From Balneola sp. (GTDB lineage Bacteria > Bacteroidota > Rhodothermia > Balneolales > Balneolaceae): 7,729 nt of DNA. Positions 6,131 to 7,729 of the stretch are shown piece by piece. The notes under the pieces were generated by a model that made no database searches, had not been told where the DNA came from, and saw only the letters and a program-made list of their open reading frames with translations. The stretch covers positions 1-7,729 of the forward strand of contig PCAT01000067.1 of the NCBI GenBank assembly GCA_002730655.1, given 5' to 3'. Within the stretch, counting starts at the first letter, position 1, and each line of letters begins with the position of its first letter. Position numbers and translations under genes: made by a program.

Positions 6131-7651
6131 ATGAATCAAATACTATTAAATATTTTAACGAGCATAGCAGAACAATATCAATCAGAGCTGCGAGAATCAG
6201 AGTTAGGTCAAACAATCAAGAATTCGCAATGTATAGTTTCTTTGAGTAGAAAATGGTATGGTCTTGTTTCACTTATATGTGTTTATGCTTCTACAGCCGT
6301 TCCGCTCTATGCACAGCAGAATCAGTTTAATGGGCAATCAGTTGTCGAACGTGGGGCTAAATTGGAGCAACTACTTATTGGTAATGAGGGTGGCTTTGGT
6401 TCATCAAATGCCACAATTAGTCGCTATAACCCCGATACTAAGGACCTTGAGGACGGCGTATTTTTGAATGTGAATGGCATAGGTTTAGGCGATGTGCTTC
6501 AAAGTCTACACTATAATGAAGGACAGGTCTACGCCGTCATGAATAATTCAGCTCAAATTGTAGTAATGGACTCTGAATCTTTTACCCAGCAAGGTCTTAT
6601 ATCATTTCCTGAAGGAGCTAGTCCTAGGCAAATGCTGCTACTAAGTTCGGATATGGCTTATATCACTGATTTATATGGAGATGAGATTCATTTGATAAAC
6701 CCCACCACTCAGCAAGTTCTTTCCACCAAAATTGGAGTAGGCGATGGTCCCGAGTATATGATAAATCATCAGGAGGCAGTATTTGTAGGTAATTATGGTT
6801 TTGGGCAAGACTCAACCATTATGGTAATTGACCCGGTCCAACATACGGTTATAGATACCTTAGTCGTGGCCTCTGGTCCAGGCCAGATAGTCGTAGACAA
6901 TAATGCAGCTTTATGGGTGGTTTGTACAGGCTATGCAGGAGATTATGATGCGCAATGGAATCTAATTGAAGGCACGCAGAGGCCAGGTGGTCTTTTTCGG
7001 ATACAAAAAGATGCACAGAGTCAGCAATGGCAGGTCAGTAAGGAGCTGGAGTTAAAACAAGCTGGCATTCATCTTGGTTATGATCCTAGAAATGAATTCC
7101 TTTACCTTCAAAGTGAGGGGATCAAACGGGTCAATTTAAATCAGGTGGATGTAACTACTGAAACTATTATATCGGGTTCATACTACTCATTCTATTACGA
7201 ATCTGCACGGAATCATCTATATTTAGCAGATGCCAAAGACTATGTAGTCGCGGGTTCCGTCAGGGTGGTACATGCTGACAGCTTTCAGGATTTGGATGAA
7301 TTTAGCGTGGGAATTATACCCGGAAGTTTTTTAGCTATTTACGACTTAGAGAGTACAGCAATGGACCAATTAGATTATTTGGAGCTATCCCAAGTTGAGT
7401 TATACCCTAACTATCCCAATCCATTTAATCCCACCACTCAGCTAAAATATTCTATACCAGTAGCTGGGTTGGTCGAAATACTTATCTATAACTCATTAGG
7501 GCAAAAAGTAGCTAGTTTAGAGAAAAGCATAAAACAGAGAGGGTATCATACACAGACATTTAACGCACAAAATTTACCATCGGGTGTGTATTATGCACAT
7601 ATTTTATTTAATGGCTATCAGCGTGTTACGAAAATGTTACTAATTAAGTAA
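6131..7651 (+). CDS. BtuG-like YncE-type beta-propeller with T9SS sorting domain
   Basis: This 506-residue protein has three parts. A signal peptide (about 41-61, WYGLVSLICVY to PLYA) follows a polar 40-residue N-terminal extension. Residues about 65-415 form a YncE/DUF5074-like propeller; seven repeats can be counted by their final strands (SRYNPDTKDL, VVMDSESF, HLINPTTQQV, MVIDPVQHTV, GLFRIQKD, KRVNLNQVDV, VRVVHADSF), with GDGPEYM and SGPGQIVVD as inter-blade turns. Residues about 421-506 are a T9SS type A sorting domain: ELYPNYPNPFNPTT, then IYNSLGQKV, then LPSGVYYAHI and the end TKMLLIK. There is no lipobox cysteine after the signal segment. The gene is 41 bases behind a BtuB-like receptor under a B12 riboswitch, the arrangement of Bacteroides btuB-btuG, so a surface cobalamin-binding role is inferred. 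In-frame TTG at 6242 would give a conventional signal peptide (LSRKWYGLV) and is a credible alternative start. Confidence 0.83.
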   Translation: MNQILLNILTSIAEQYQSELRESELGQTIKNSQCIVSLSRKWYGLVSLICVYASTAVPLYAQQNQFNGQSVVERGAKLEQLLIGNEGGFGSSNATISRYNPDTKDLEDGVFLNVNGIGLGDVLQSLHYNEGQVYAVMNNSAQIVVMDSESFTQQGLISFPEGASPRQMLLLSSDMAYITDLYGDEIHLINPTTQQVLSTKIGVGDGPEYMINHQEAVFVGNYGFGQDSTIMVIDPVQHTVIDTLVVASGPGQIVVDNNAALWVVCTGYAGDYDAQWNLIEGTQRPGGLFRIQKDAQSQQWQVSKELELKQAGIHLGYDPRNEFLYLQSEGIKRVNLNQVDVTTETIISGSYYSFYYESARNHLYLADAKDYVVAGSVRVVHADSFQDLDEFSVGIIPGSFLAIYDLESTAMDQLDYLELSQVELYPNYPNPFNPTTQLKYSIPVAGLVEILIYNSLGQKVASLEKSIKQRGYHTQTFNAQNLPSGVYYAHILFNGYQRVTKMLLIK

Positions 7652-7729
7652 CCATCTTTTTAAATAATATAAAAAAGAATAAATTAATTGTTAATACAAA
7701 TACATAATGATAATTATTTTATAATATAA
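7652..7729. other. AT-rich tail, no gene seen
   Basis: After the propeller stop the sequence is almost entirely A and T. CTTTTT (7656-7661) and AAAAAG (7672-7677) could form a weak A-T hairpin, but this is expected by chance in such composition and no GC-rich stem is present, so no terminator is called. Confidence 0.5.

Overview
The window looks like a chromosomal segment of an FCB-group bacterium, most likely Balneolota or a close relative of Bacteroidota. Three things point there. The last protein ends in a type IX secretion (T9SS type A) sorting domain with the NYPNPFNPTT start typical of Balneolota, Ignavibacteriota and related phyla. The first gene is a DUF3098-type protein, a family seen mainly around Bacteroidota. 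The DNA is AT-rich, and clear Shine-Dalgarno sequences are missing in front of the genes. The assignment is by recognition; no search was run.

Layout. (1) 11-247: a small two-helix membrane protein of DUF3098 type. (2) 403-1224 and 1233-2534: two closely spaced plus-strand membrane genes, a DUF92/TMEM19-family protein and a dicarboxylate/glutamate:cation symporter. (3) 2601-3341, minus strand: a FatA/FatB-type acyl-ACP thioesterase, convergent with the symporter; a short hairpin between them may terminate transcription both ways. (4) 3342-3842: a 501-base divergent spacer whose right half is a well-preserved cobalamin (AdoCbl-class) riboswitch (3525-3715), followed by about 130 bases of structured leader. 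(5) 3846-6089 and 6131-7651: a TonB-dependent outer-membrane receptor and a secreted beta-propeller of about seven blades, 41 bases apart. (6) A 78-base AT-rich tail without a gene.

The most interesting part is 3525-7651. A B12 riboswitch in front of a TonB-dependent receptor plus a YncE-like propeller matches the BtuB/BtuG pair of Bacteroides, in which BtuG is a surface lipoprotein that captures cobalamin with very high affinity and passes it to BtuB. Here the propeller has no lipobox. It has an ordinary signal peptide and a C-terminal T9SS sorting domain, so it appears to reach the surface by a different route. The leader between riboswitch and start codon has no hairpin followed by a U-tract, but it has a GNRA-capped hairpin inside a longer-range helix ending five bases before the ATG, so control of translation is a reasonable hypothesis. 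No other cobalamin transport or synthesis gene is present.
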